From contig JBDSLH010000017.1 of NCBI GenBank assembly GCA_039916485.1, positions 1 through 32,847 on the forward strand: a stretch of DNA of 32,847 bases. Direction: 5' to 3'. This DNA is from JAPUDQ01 sp039916485. Its GTDB lineage: Bacteria; Patescibacteriota; Saccharimonadia; Saccharimonadales; Saccharimonadaceae. The first letter of the stretch is position 1. Each line of letters opens with the position of its first letter. The position numbers were made by a program, and so were the translations under genes. Below the pieces are notes generated by a model. The model saw nothing but the letters and a program-made list of their open reading frames with translations. It did not search any database and had not been told where the DNA came from. Below are positions 21,002 to 28,920 of this stretch, piece after piece.

Positions 21002-22393
21002 ATGAAAGAATCATTGGTGCGCAAAGTTAGACAGTTCGCGCCCACTCCAATCGTCAATGGTCTCGAGGAAGTGTACAGGCGTTCACGGGTGCATGCTATC
21101 TCAGCACGCTACGGATATCCGGCTCGTGATCTGAAAGTCGTGGCTGTGACTGGGACAAATGGCAAAACCACGGTCGCCAACTACGTCAACGAGATATTCA
21201 AGGCCGGTGGGTTTACGACGGCGATGTTCACCACGGCGGTGATAGAGATAAATGGTGCGCGCAAGATCAATGATCTCAATGCAACGGTCGCCTCAACCAG
21301 TGAAATGCAAAAATTCTTCCGTGAAGCCCGTAAAGCCGATGTCGACTATGTCGTCCTTGAGGTTACATCGCATTCGCTCGACCAGCACAAACTTGCGACG
21401 GTACCAATAGAATGTGCAATTATGACAAATCTGACACAAGATCATTTGGACTATCACAAGACGATGGAACGGTACGCAGCTGCCAAGTCGAAACTATTTG
21501 CCAATCATCCACGATTTGTTGTCCTCAATGCCGATGATGAGTGGTACAGCTACTACAACAACTACGAGGCAGGTGAGCACAAAATCAGTTATGGCGCCTC
21601 TGACCAGGCTGATTGTCAGATCAAGCGCGTGAAACTATACAAAAAAGGCTCTGAGGCCCAACTGGTCTTTGACCGACAGACAACGCTCGAACTGGCGACT
21701 GCACTACCAGGCAAATACAACGTCTACAATATGACCGCCGCAGCATGCGCTGCCTACCTGATGTACGTCAAACTGGAAGCCATCCAAGAAGGAGTCGCTA
21801 ACCTCGACGGCGTGCCCGGCAGGTTTGAATACATCGAGACAGATAAACCATATGATGTGATCGTTGACTATGCCCATACCCCAGATGCACTTGAGAAATT
21901 GCTTGAGGCGGTGAAGGGGATAACCAAAAATCGCGTCATCTTAGTCTTTGGAGCTACTGGCGATCGCGACAAGGCCAAGCGACCAATCATGGGTGATATT
22001 GCCGCACGGATGGCTGATAGGATCTTTTTGACAGATGAAGAAAGCTACAACGAAGACGCTGGTACAATTCGACAAATGGTTATGGAAGGTATTGTTGCTG
22101 GTGGTGGCGAGCCAAAGACGGAGGAGATCGCTGATCGACGTGACGCTATCTCCAAAGCGATGAATGTTGCTCGTGCTGGCGATACTGTCCTGATAACAGG
22201 GATGGGACACGAACAATTCCGCATCGTTTTGGGTGAACGATTACCGTGGAACGACGGTGATGTGGTTCGTGAACTTGCCGTAGCGGGTAAAAAAGACGAC
22301 AAACCTGACGCACCAGTTGCTAAACAGGATGAAAAACCTGAAGCAAAAGAAGAAGCACCTGAGAATTCAGATGCTTCGGACTTTTTGGATTAG
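21002..22393 (+). CDS. murE: MurE-like Mur ligase, N-terminally short
   Basis: A 463-residue ATP-dependent Mur ligase that would add the third amino acid to UDP-MurNAc-dipeptide. The P-loop is VTGTNGKTT (about 49-57). Central-domain hallmarks are LEVTSHSLDQHKL and NLTQDHLDYH, and the C-terminal ligase domain has VDYAHTPDALEKLL and VFGATGDRDKAKRP. The diaminopimelate motif DNPR is replaced by DEESYNED, so the amino-acid specificity is not meso-DAP by this rule. The P-loop is near residue 51 rather than about 110, so most of the N-terminal UMP-MurNAc-binding domain is missing. The last 35 residues are a charged Lys/Glu/Pro tail. The start is leaderless-like. Confidence 0.88.
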   Translation: MKESLVRKVRQFAPTPIVNGLEEVYRRSRVHAISARYGYPARDLKVVAVTGTNGKTTVANYVNEIFKAGGFTTAMFTTAVIEINGARKINDLNATVASTSEMQKFFREARKADVDYVVLEVTSHSLDQHKLATVPIECAIMTNLTQDHLDYHKTMERYAAAKSKLFANHPRFVVLNADDEWYSYYNNYEAGEHKISYGASDQADCQIKRVKLYKKGSEAQLVFDRQTTLELATALPGKYNVYNMTAAACAAYLMYVKLEAIQEGVANLDGVPGRFEYIETDKPYDVIVDYAHTPDALEKLLEAVKGITKNRVILVFGATGDRDKAKRPIMGDIAARMADRIFLTDEESYNEDAGTIRQMVMEGIVAGGGEPKTEEIADRRDAISKAMNVARAGDTVLITGMGHEQFRIVLGERLPWNDGDVVRELAVAGKKDDKPDAPVAKQDEKPEAKEEAPENSDASDFLD

Positions 22394-22402
22394 ATTTTTA
22401 AA

Positions 22403-22594
22403 TTATTGAACGTCTACGCTGCGACGTGCTAAAACGTCATCTCGTTCTTTTGGCAACATGAAGGTGCCTGATTTGTCGAGTACGTATACTGCGCGTTCGG
22501 CGACTGCTCCAACTTGACGAGCTGTTTCTGCAGCTGATCCTAGGATCTCGTCGTCTGTTTTGGTTTCTTGGGTGTGTGTTTGTGGTGTTTCCAT
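22403..22594 (-). CDS. Small acidic protein, unknown function
   Basis: A 63-residue protein with a Thr/Glu-rich N-terminus (METPQTHTQETKTDDE) and a helical middle, ILGSAAETARQVGAVAERAVYVLDKSGTF. There is no signal peptide or membrane segment. The extended -10 TGCTAAGAT ends 6 nt before ATG 22594, which supports it as a real gene with a leaderless message. I do not recognise it. Confidence 0.6.
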   Translation of the reverse strand: METPQTHTQETKTDDEILGSAAETARQVGAVAERAVYVLDKSGTFMLPKERDDVLARRSVDVQ

Positions 22595-22621
22595 AATTAC
22601 ATCTTAGCATAAAGCTAATGA

Positions 22622-22933
22622 TTAGTCAAGTGTCGGCATATCTTCTATTGGTACTGCTGCTGTGGTGAGATTGTCCTTTTGTAGCTGGTAGAGGCCACAT
22701 GCGTCATACAATGCCGCATCCTGCTTCGTTATAAAGTCTTGTCGTGTTTGTATGCTCGATAAGTCACCATGCACAACCTTAGTTGCTTCCAACGAAGATT
22801 TATCTTTGATAGAGGCAGCAAGTCCTTCGGTGACAAGATCTAAAGCTCGAATAGAAAGAGCGTTCACACAGGCTTCGGCTGCTATACAGCCTGAGCGGCA
22901 TTCAAATCCATTTTCAGGCGAGTGTTGTTGCAT
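22622..22933 (-). CDS. Small Cys-containing protein, unknown function
   Basis: A 103-residue, mainly helical protein with cysteines at CRSGC (12-16), EACVNA (22) and DACGLYQL (79). The N-terminal cysteines could bind a metal, but no known motif is complete. The extended -10 TGTTATAAT ends 8 nt before ATG 22933 with no ribosome site. It is divergent from the phosphohexomutase gene. I do not recognise it. Confidence 0.62.
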   Translation of the reverse strand: MQQHSPENGFECRSGCIAAEACVNALSIRALDLVTEGLAASIKDKSSLEATKVVHGDLSSIQTRQDFITKQDAALYDACGLYQLQKDNLTTAAVPIEDMPTLD

Positions 22934-23010
22934 ATTTGTATATTATAACACACACAATACAAAAAGTAAATAGACTATAATCTTTAGTATTGATTGGGTA
23001 GAGGAGAGAT

Positions 23011-24777
23011 ATGAACACAGAACAATTACATGATCACTTATCTGATGCTGCTGTCGCGAATATAGAAAAATGGTTGACTGAACCAAAGTATGCCGAATAT
23101 AAAGATGAGCTGAATGCCATGATTGAAAAAAGTGAATGGCAAGCGCTCGAGGATGCTTTCTTTAAGGTTATCGAGTTCGGCACAGGTGGTCGTCGAGGGA
23201 CTACGGGAGTCGGCTCGAATCGTATCAATCGAGTAACAATTGGTGAGTCAACGCAAGCACTGTGTCAATACGCACTGACTTTTGATGAAAATGCAGCCTC
23301 TAAGGGCGTCGTCATCGCCTGTGACACGAGATTAAGCTCAGAAGAGCTAAGTACGTATGCGGCTAGTGTCTGCGCTGCAAACGGCTTTAAAACCTATATT
23401 TTTGAAAGTTTTCGCTCTACCCCGGAGCTCAGTTTTGCAGTTCGTCACCTTGGCTGTGCCGCGGGGATCGTGATCAGTGCAAGTCATAATCCTCCTGCTG
23501 ACAATGGCTTTAAAGCGTATTGGAGTGACGGCGGTCAATTGGTTGCGCCGCATGACAAGGGAGTCCTCGCAGCTGCCGACAAAATCACCGAAATATTTAG
23601 CACCGGCTACAGTACAGCGGTCAGTAATGGCCAGATCACCGTCATCAGTGAGGAGATCGATACTGCCTACATCGATGCCGTGCTTGCGCAAGCAGAAGGT
23701 AGCGACCGAGATGTAACTATTGTCTATTCACCACTCCACGGAGCCGGCCAGAGGAATACATTACCAGTGCTCGAAAAAGCTGGGTTCACTGTCTCTTCGG
23801 TAGTAGCCCAAATGGTGCCAGATGGACATTTCCCGACGATAGAGAATGGCAAACCCAATCCTGAGGAGCGAGCTGCCAATGACCAGGCAGTCGCACAAAT
23901 GATGGCCGAAAAAGCTGATATCGCCGTCACAAACGACCCAGATGCAGACCGAATCGGCGTCATGGTTCGCCATCACGATGCGCCGGTCTACCTGACGGGT
24001 AATCAATCTGCAGTGCTCGCAGCAGAATACACCCTTCGTAAAAAACATGAAAAAAGTGAGCTAACCGGTAATGAATTTATTGCAAAAACAATCGTGACCA
24101 CGGACATGTTTACAGCGCTTGCAGATGCATACCACGTGAAATGTTATGGCAATCTCCTCATTGGGTTTAAATACATCGGTGAGTTGATCCTCAAACTCGA
24201 AGGCAAAGAGACATTCCTGATCGGTGGAGAGGAAAGCTACGGTCTCCTAAAAGGTGATTATGCCAGAGACAAAGATGGTGCAGTCGGCGCATTACCACTG
24301 GCGGAATACGCTGCCGAGCTGAAAAAAGATGGCAAAACGCTCTATGACCGACTGCTTGAACTCTATGCGGAACACGGTGTCTATATCGAGCGTCTCGATA
24401 CTGTTGAATGCCCGGGTGCAAATGGCTTTGAGCAGATGCAGCACATTATGAATACGCTGCGCGCAACGCCTATTACTGAGATCCATGATCAGACGGTTAC
24501 TGCAGTTATCGACTATCAGACGCTCATCCGGACTGATCTCTCGACACGTGAAACAACTAAAGTCGATTGCATCACAGGCAATGTTATTGTACTAGAATGC
24601 AACAATGATCCTCGCTGTCGATTTACGATCAGGCCAAGTGGCACGGAGCCAAAGCTTAAGATATACAGTCAGTGGTACGAAGATGTCACGAGTGATGTCG
24701 AGGCACAATACGGAGGACTATCTCATAAGCTTGAATCTCTCGGTGAATCTCTCGAGGGGATTTTACTTAGTATATAA
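23011..24777 (+). CDS. Phosphoglucomutase/phosphomannomutase family enzyme
   Basis: A 588-residue alpha-D-phosphohexomutase interconverting hexose-1- and hexose-6-phosphates. All four active-site elements are visible: the phosphoserine loop VISASHNPPADNGFKAYW (Ser158), the Mg site NDPDADRIG (about 308-316), the sugar-binding GGEESYGLLKGDYARDKDG, and the phosphate loop RPSGTEPKLKIY near the C-terminus. The length is that of the PgcA-type long form rather than the 450-residue AlgC/GlmM type. TATAAT at 22976-22981 and GAGGAGAG before ATG 23011 give it a conventional promoter and ribosome site. The product would feed the PGI/PMI and cupin pathway encoded at 29608-31083. Confidence 0.93.
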   Translation: MNTEQLHDHLSDAAVANIEKWLTEPKYAEYKDELNAMIEKSEWQALEDAFFKVIEFGTGGRRGTTGVGSNRINRVTIGESTQALCQYALTFDENAASKGVVIACDTRLSSEELSTYAASVCAANGFKTYIFESFRSTPELSFAVRHLGCAAGIVISASHNPPADNGFKAYWSDGGQLVAPHDKGVLAAADKITEIFSTGYSTAVSNGQITVISEEIDTAYIDAVLAQAEGSDRDVTIVYSPLHGAGQRNTLPVLEKAGFTVSSVVAQMVPDGHFPTIENGKPNPEERAANDQAVAQMMAEKADIAVTNDPDADRIGVMVRHHDAPVYLTGNQSAVLAAEYTLRKKHEKSELTGNEFIAKTIVTTDMFTALADAYHVKCYGNLLIGFKYIGELILKLEGKETFLIGGEESYGLLKGDYARDKDGAVGALPLAEYAAELKKDGKTLYDRLLELYAEHGVYIERLDTVECPGANGFEQMQHIMNTLRATPITEIHDQTVTAVIDYQTLIRTDLSTRETTKVDCITGNVIVLECNNDPRCRFTIRPSGTEPKLKIYSQWYEDVTSDVEAQYGGLSHKLESLGESLEGILLSI

Positions 24778-24779
24778 AA

Positions 24780-24801
24780 AACTCACGATTGATAGTGAGT
24801 T
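24780..24801 (-). terminator. Intrinsic terminator of the GC-rich gene
   Basis: AACTCAC (24780-24786) and GTGAGTT (24795-24801) form a stem. Only in the leftward direction is it followed by a T run (TTTTTAT), so it serves the 24892-25332 gene. A second, GC-rich hairpin lies between at about 24832-24873. Confidence 0.6.
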
Positions 24802-24891
24802 AAATAACTGACGACGAAATAATCTTGGAATGCCCGGCTCCCAGTTTCCACGAAGGAGAACTGAGAGCCGGTGCATCCGACATGCTGAGGG

Positions 24892-25332
24892 TCAGGCGAC
24901 TGCCTGCTTGAGGCGGCGGCGCTCGGCCAGCTGGTCGGTGGACCGCAAGGCCGAACGGTGCTGCGCGACGGTGTCGTCGTACCAGTCGGTGTTCTGCCCC
25001 GGGAGGGGCGTGCCGACGAGCCGCTTCTCGCAGACCTCGACGAAGGCCTCACGCATCTCGATGATGATGGCGGACTTCGTGAGGCCTGCCGGCAGTGAGC
25101 CGTCGCCGTTGACGAGGGAGCGCACGTAGTCGCACATGAGGTTGCCGACAGCCGGTGAGGTCGTGTGTGCTTCCTTGATGGCGACGACGGCGGTGCCGAA
25201 GTCGTCCATGAGGTAGCCCACGGCGAACTCGAGTGCCTCGTCGGCGGTCACGGGCGTGTAGGTGGAGGCCTTCCTGCGGCCACGCGTCGTCTTGCGAGCT
25301 CCGGTATTGCGGTGTGACGCCTGATTGGCCAT
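24892..25332 (-). CDS. GC-rich orphan gene, probably horizontally acquired
   Basis: A 146-residue soluble protein. A basic N-terminus (MANQASHRNTGARKTTRGRRKAS) precedes a helical body (TADEALEFAVGYLMDDFGTAVVAIKEAH, KSAIIIEMREAFVEVCEKRL), and it ends ERRRLKQAVA. I do not recognise it. ATG 25332 follows AAGGAGG at 5 nt; an ATG at 25392 lacks a site. Codon third positions are overwhelmingly G or C, unlike every other gene here, and the GC-rich block stops abruptly near 24826 and 25392. This suggests recent transfer from a high-GC donor such as an actinobacterium, which is the host group of known Saccharibacteria. Promoter and terminator sequences around it are AT-rich and local in type. Confidence 0.7.
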   Translation of the reverse strand: MANQASHRNTGARKTTRGRRKASTYTPVTADEALEFAVGYLMDDFGTAVVAIKEAHTTSPAVGNLMCDYVRSLVNGDGSLPAGLTKSAIIIEMREAFVEVCEKRLVGTPLPGQNTDWYDDTVAQHRSALRSTDQLAERRRLKQAVA

Positions 25333-25440
25333 GATGGCCTCCTTGCCCCTCTGTGAGGGATGGTCGGATGCGAGTCCACGGGTGTGAACCATATCTATAC
25401 AGTAGCATAAAAACGATATAAAGTCAATAGTAACAACACG

Positions 25441-25473
25441 AAATTAGCACTCTCACTTGACGAGTGCTAATTT
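25441..25473. promoter_or_regulatory. CIRCE operator (HrcA site)
   Basis: TTAGCACTC (25444-25452), 9 bp, GAGTGCTAA (25462-25470) is a perfect CIRCE element, and the pairing extends to 12 bp per arm (AAATTAGCACTC/GAGTGCTAATTT). Its right arm overlaps the -35 box of the groES promoter, so HrcA binding would block polymerase. Confidence 0.95.
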
Positions 25474-25486
25474 GTTTGGCTACAAT
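25457..25486 (+). promoter_or_regulatory. groES-groEL promoter
   Basis: TTGACG (25457-25462), an 18-bp spacer and TACAAT (25481-25486). The -35 lies inside CIRCE. Confidence 0.8.
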
Positions 25487-25520
25487 AGGTGTACTAGTCA
25501 AAACTAAGAAGAGGAAGCAC

Positions 25521-25790
25521 ATGTCACACGCATTAACACCGTTATCTGACCGCGTGATTGCCACGCGCGAAGAAACAAGCTCACGAACTGCGAGCGGATT
25601 GTATTTACCTGACAGCGCTAAAGAAAAGGCAATTGTTGCCGTTATTGAAGCTGTAGGGCCGGACGTAAAGAGCCTTAAAAAAGGCGACCGAGTTGTTTAC
25701 AAAGAATATTCTACGACTGAAATTAAAGTTGATAACACTGAGTACATCATCCTTAAAGAAGAGGACGTACTCGCAAAGGTAGGTAAATAA
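25521..25790 (+). CDS. groES: Co-chaperonin GroES
   Basis: An 89-residue Cpn10 subunit that caps the GroEL chamber. It has LTPLSDRVIATREE at the start, the mobile-loop region SSRTASGLYLPDSAKEKA (about 19-36), and the conserved GDRVVYKEYSTTEIKVDNTEYIILKEEDVLA end. ATG 25521 follows AGAGGAAG; upstream in-frame codons extend into the promoter and are not used. Its TAA shares a base with groEL's ATG (TAATG), giving coupled translation. Expression is under CIRCE/HrcA heat-shock control. Confidence 0.97.
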   Translation: MSHALTPLSDRVIATREETSSRTASGLYLPDSAKEKAIVAVIEAVGPDVKSLKKGDRVVYKEYSTTEIKVDNTEYIILKEEDVLAKVGK

Positions 25791-27430
25791 TGGCTAAAAA
25801 AGTATTTTACGATGATGATGCTCGGACTCGCGTACTCGGTGGGGCAAAAGCACTGTATGACGCGGTCAAAGTAACGATGGGCCCGAAAGGCCGTAATGTA
25901 GTCATACAGAAAAGCTATGGCGCTCCTACGGTCACTCACGATGGTGTCACGGTGGCTGAGGGAGTTGATCTCCCAGAAGTCGATGACGAAACACTTGGCT
26001 ACAAAGTCGGTGCAGATCTGATCAAGCAAGCTGCTAGCAAGATGAACAAGGTCGCAGGTGACGGTACAACTACTGTAACGGTGTTAACCTACAACATCCT
26101 GCATGAAGCCAATCGCCTCATCGCCGCAGGACACAACCCTATGGAATTACGCCGTGGTGTCGAAGAAGCTGCAGCAGAAGTACTCAAAAGCCTCGAAAAG
26201 ATGAGCGAGCCAGTGACCGGTAAAAAAGGCCGTGTCGCTGAAGTCGCTGCGATCTCAGCCGGCGATCAGTCGATCGGTGAGCTCATCGCAGACGTGATCG
26301 AAAAAGTTGGTGCAAATGGTGTTGTCACCGTCGAAGAAGGCCAAGGCCTCCATATGGAGTCTGAAGTCGTCGAAGGCTTCACGTTTGACCGAGGGTATAG
26401 CTCGGCATTGATGGTCACTGACGTCAATCGACAAGAAGCTGAATACAAAAACCCTGCTATTGTCATCACGGACAAGAAAATTAGCTCAGTCAGTGAAATT
26501 TCACCACTCATCGAGCGGATCGCTCAGTCTGGTAAAAAAGACTTAGTGTTGATCGCTGAAGATGTCGAAGGCGAAGCCCTGGCTATGCTGGTGCTCAACA
26601 AGCTTCGCGGTGCATTTAACACCGTCGCGATCAAAGCCCCAAGCTTTGGTGACCGTCGTAAAGAAACATTGCAAGATATTGCAGTCTTGACTGGCGCAAC
26701 AGTTATCTCTGAAGACATTGGTCTAACATTTGAAAATGCTGATCTCGGCGTGCTCGGCGCTGCTCGCAAAGTCCTCGTCAGCAAAGATGCAACCACGATC
26801 ATAGAGGGCGCTGGTACGGTCGCTGACGTCCAAAACCGCGTCGTTCAGATCCACGAACAGTCTGCGAATGCAACATCTGAGTATGACAAAGAACAGTATG
26901 ACAAGCGTGCTGCGGCTCTCGAAGGTAAAGTTGCCGTCATTAAAGTAGGTGGTGCGACTGAGACTGAAATCGAAGAAAAGAAATTCCGCGTTGATGACGC
27001 TGTCGCTGCGACTAAAGCCGCTCTTGAGGAAGGTATCGTTGCAGGTGGTGGTGTAACTCTTGTTAACCTTAGTGATGGTGTAACTATCAGTGGCGCAGAT
27101 TCACAAGCTGCCGGTCGGAGCATCCTCAAACAAGCACTCTTGCAGCCGTTCCGACAGCTGATGTTGAACGCAGGGCTCAATGCAGAGGCGCTACTCGCCC
27201 AAGTGCAATCCGCAAAATCAGGTCAGGGTATCAATGTCATGAGCCCAAGTAAGTTGGTTGATCTCAAATTAGCAGGTGTTGTCGACCCGGTTGCGGTGAC
27301 TCGACAAGCTATCCAAAATGCCGTATCAATTGCAGCAACTGCAATGACGATGGGCGCACTGGTTGTAGATATTCCGAAAGAAGAATCAGGAGCTGGGGGT
27401 GGTATGCCTGGCGGTATGGGTATGATGTAG
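25790..27430 (+). CDS. groEL: Chaperonin GroEL
   Basis: A 546-residue Cpn60 that forms the double-ring folding chamber with GroES. Visible marks are VTMGPKGRNVVIQKSYG near the start, the ATP-site AGDGTTT (about 89-95), VEEGIVAGGGVTLV-type sequence (EEGIVAGGGVTLVNL) in the C-terminal equatorial domain, and the Gly/Met-rich tail ending GGMPGGMGMM. Length and tail are standard. It is the second gene of the CIRCE operon and ends 17 bp before an intrinsic terminator. Confidence 0.98.
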   Translation: MAKKVFYDDDARTRVLGGAKALYDAVKVTMGPKGRNVVIQKSYGAPTVTHDGVTVAEGVDLPEVDDETLGYKVGADLIKQAASKMNKVAGDGTTTVTVLTYNILHEANRLIAAGHNPMELRRGVEEAAAEVLKSLEKMSEPVTGKKGRVAEVAAISAGDQSIGELIADVIEKVGANGVVTVEEGQGLHMESEVVEGFTFDRGYSSALMVTDVNRQEAEYKNPAIVITDKKISSVSEISPLIERIAQSGKKDLVLIAEDVEGEALAMLVLNKLRGAFNTVAIKAPSFGDRRKETLQDIAVLTGATVISEDIGLTFENADLGVLGAARKVLVSKDATTIIEGAGTVADVQNRVVQIHEQSANATSEYDKEQYDKRAAALEGKVAVIKVGGATETEIEEKKFRVDDAVAATKAALEEGIVAGGGVTLVNLSDGVTISGADSQAAGRSILKQALLQPFRQLMLNAGLNAEALLAQVQSAKSGQGINVMSPSKLVDLKLAGVVDPVAVTRQAIQNAVSIAATAMTMGALVVDIPKEESGAGGGMPGGMGMM

Positions 27431-27447
27431 CAGTCGATGCTTATTAA

Positions 27448-27479
27448 ACAAAAAGAGGCCAATAGAAGCCTCTTTTTGT
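27448..27479 (+). terminator. groESL intrinsic terminator
   Basis: A 12-bp perfect stem, ACAAAAAGAGGC (27448-27459) with GCCTCTTTTTGT (27468-27479), and an 8-nt loop. The T tract forms part of the descending arm. Confidence 0.9.
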
Positions 27480-27513
27480 TTGTGGCAACGAAGGGGATTT
27501 ATCTGATAAAATA

Positions 27514-27542
27514 TTGACAAATATACAAATATAATATATAAT
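27514..27542 (+). promoter_or_regulatory. Consensus promoter of the sigma-like gene
   Basis: A perfect TTGACA (27514-27519), a 17-bp spacer and a perfect TATAAT (27537-27542), ending 8 nt before ATG 27551. This is the best sigma-70 promoter in the window and implies a leaderless message. Confidence 0.85.
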
Positions 27543-27550
27543 AAATAAAT

Positions 27551-28918
27551 ATGGCAAATTATGAACATGACATGTACTTTCCTGGTGAAGCCCTTGACCC
27601 GGAACAGTATGAGATCGAACCTGATGAGTTCAACTCACTAGATGGTGAGACCTCACCTTCTGGCTATGGTCGATTCGTAAGACAGTTACGTATCGAAGCA
27701 AGAGAAGTTATTGATGTGCTTGATGGTCCAGATACGAAGTATCTGAGTCTTGAGACCGAACAACTACTTGCAACACAGATTCAGGCTGGCATTGCTGCAC
27801 AGCAAATGCGCGATAAAGGAAGCGAAGATAACACCCGACAGGATGAAGAGATTGCTGCAGGCGAGCGAGCAAAGCATTTACTTGTGACGGCCAACCTCCC
27901 CTTCGCCGCTTACTGTGCGCGGGCATCAATGGGTATTGCCCAGCACACAACAGGAAGAGTGCCATCAACAACAGGGAATTATTACGGCTTTGAAAACGCT
28001 CCTGGAGCTATCAAGAAATTGAGTCGATTTGCGAGGCCAAATGCATCACTAGAAGACCGAACACAAGTAGCTATAGAAGCAATGTTTAAAGCAGCTGATA
28101 AATTTAAAGATGACCGAGGGGCACGATTCACAACATTTGCGGTATGGGATATAGGGAGAACGCTTGAAAAGCACCTCACAACTGAGAATGCAGGCTGGGA
28201 TGTCGCAGACCATATTTTAAAAAAATACGAAGAAGCGTTACGTGAAGAGCAGGAATATGGAGTCTTACCTCATATACAGCATATGTCGGGGGAGGGAAGG
28301 TACCACGATGGCTTACACCCACTCCAGGTTTTTGCTGGTATGGATGGTGTGCCTCTTGATACTATTCAAGAATTTGCACCTGAAGAAGATGATATCTTTA
28401 GTGACCCAACCCCACTTGGTATAGAGGATCTTGTAATCGATCAAAACGTAGTAGAGGCTAAGGAGATTATAGAGAGAGACGCTACAAGAGAGATCATTTC
28501 TGTTTTAGACACGCTTTCTGACAAACAAGCCGGAACGGTATCAATGCGCTTTGGCATTGATAATGGTGAGCCTAAAACATATGATGAGATTGGCAAAGTG
28601 TACGGTGTTACAAGAGAGAGGATTAGACAGATTGAATCAGTATCAATGAAAAAATTACGCCACCCGAGTAGGTTTGAACCTCTTAGGGGCTATTTGGATG
28701 ACGGAAGTCCTGTCAACGAGAGCATGATCGCTGATAGACGGCTACTTGGTCAACTTGTGGCAGGCGCAGCTAATCTGCGGACTACAAAAACAAATATTGT
28801 TTCTCATGCGGCGGAGGTGCCTATCGTACATGGGACACCAACACGTGATCCAGGTCTCGAACCGTGGCAGGTGTACGCAAATGAACCGTGGAATCTCGAA
28901 TCTGCAGACAGGGTATAG
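27551..28918 (+). CDS. Divergent sigma-70 family factor
   Basis: A 455-residue protein. The C-terminal region 4 is clear: LDTLSDKQAGTVSMRFGIDNGEPKTYDEIGKVYGVTRERIRQIESVSMKKLRHPSR (about 317-372), including the -35-reading helix-turn-helix. Region 2 is recognisable but unusual. ANLPFAAYCARASMG (2.1) is separated by an insert of about 45 residues (129-171) from AIEAMFKAADKFKDDRGARFTTFAVWDIGRTLEKHL (2.2-2.4). There the usual Y-A-T-W-W-I-R-Q is F-A-V-W-D-I-G-R, which should alter -10 melting and recognition. No region 1.1 is evident, and the last 75 residues beyond region 4 are extra. It is probably an alternative or lineage-specific sigma factor rather than RpoD. Confidence 0.85.
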   Translation: MANYEHDMYFPGEALDPEQYEIEPDEFNSLDGETSPSGYGRFVRQLRIEAREVIDVLDGPDTKYLSLETEQLLATQIQAGIAAQQMRDKGSEDNTRQDEEIAAGERAKHLLVTANLPFAAYCARASMGIAQHTTGRVPSTTGNYYGFENAPGAIKKLSRFARPNASLEDRTQVAIEAMFKAADKFKDDRGARFTTFAVWDIGRTLEKHLTTENAGWDVADHILKKYEEALREEQEYGVLPHIQHMSGEGRYHDGLHPLQVFAGMDGVPLDTIQEFAPEEDDIFSDPTPLGIEDLVIDQNVVEAKEIIERDATREIISVLDTLSDKQAGTVSMRFGIDNGEPKTYDEIGKVYGVTRERIRQIESVSMKKLRHPSRFEPLRGYLDDGSPVNESMIADRRLLGQLVAGAANLRTTKTNIVSHAAEVPIVHGTPTRDPGLEPWQVYANEPWNLESADRV

Positions 28919-28920
28919 CT

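Noticed and set aside
24780..24892. Integron attC site at the 3' end of the GC-rich gene
   Set aside because: There is a GC-rich hairpin, but no matched core sites (GTTRRRY/RYYYAAC) were found.
26845..27180. Antisense frame of 111 codons inside groEL
   Set aside because: Ala/Ser/Pro-rich shadow of groEL codon use.
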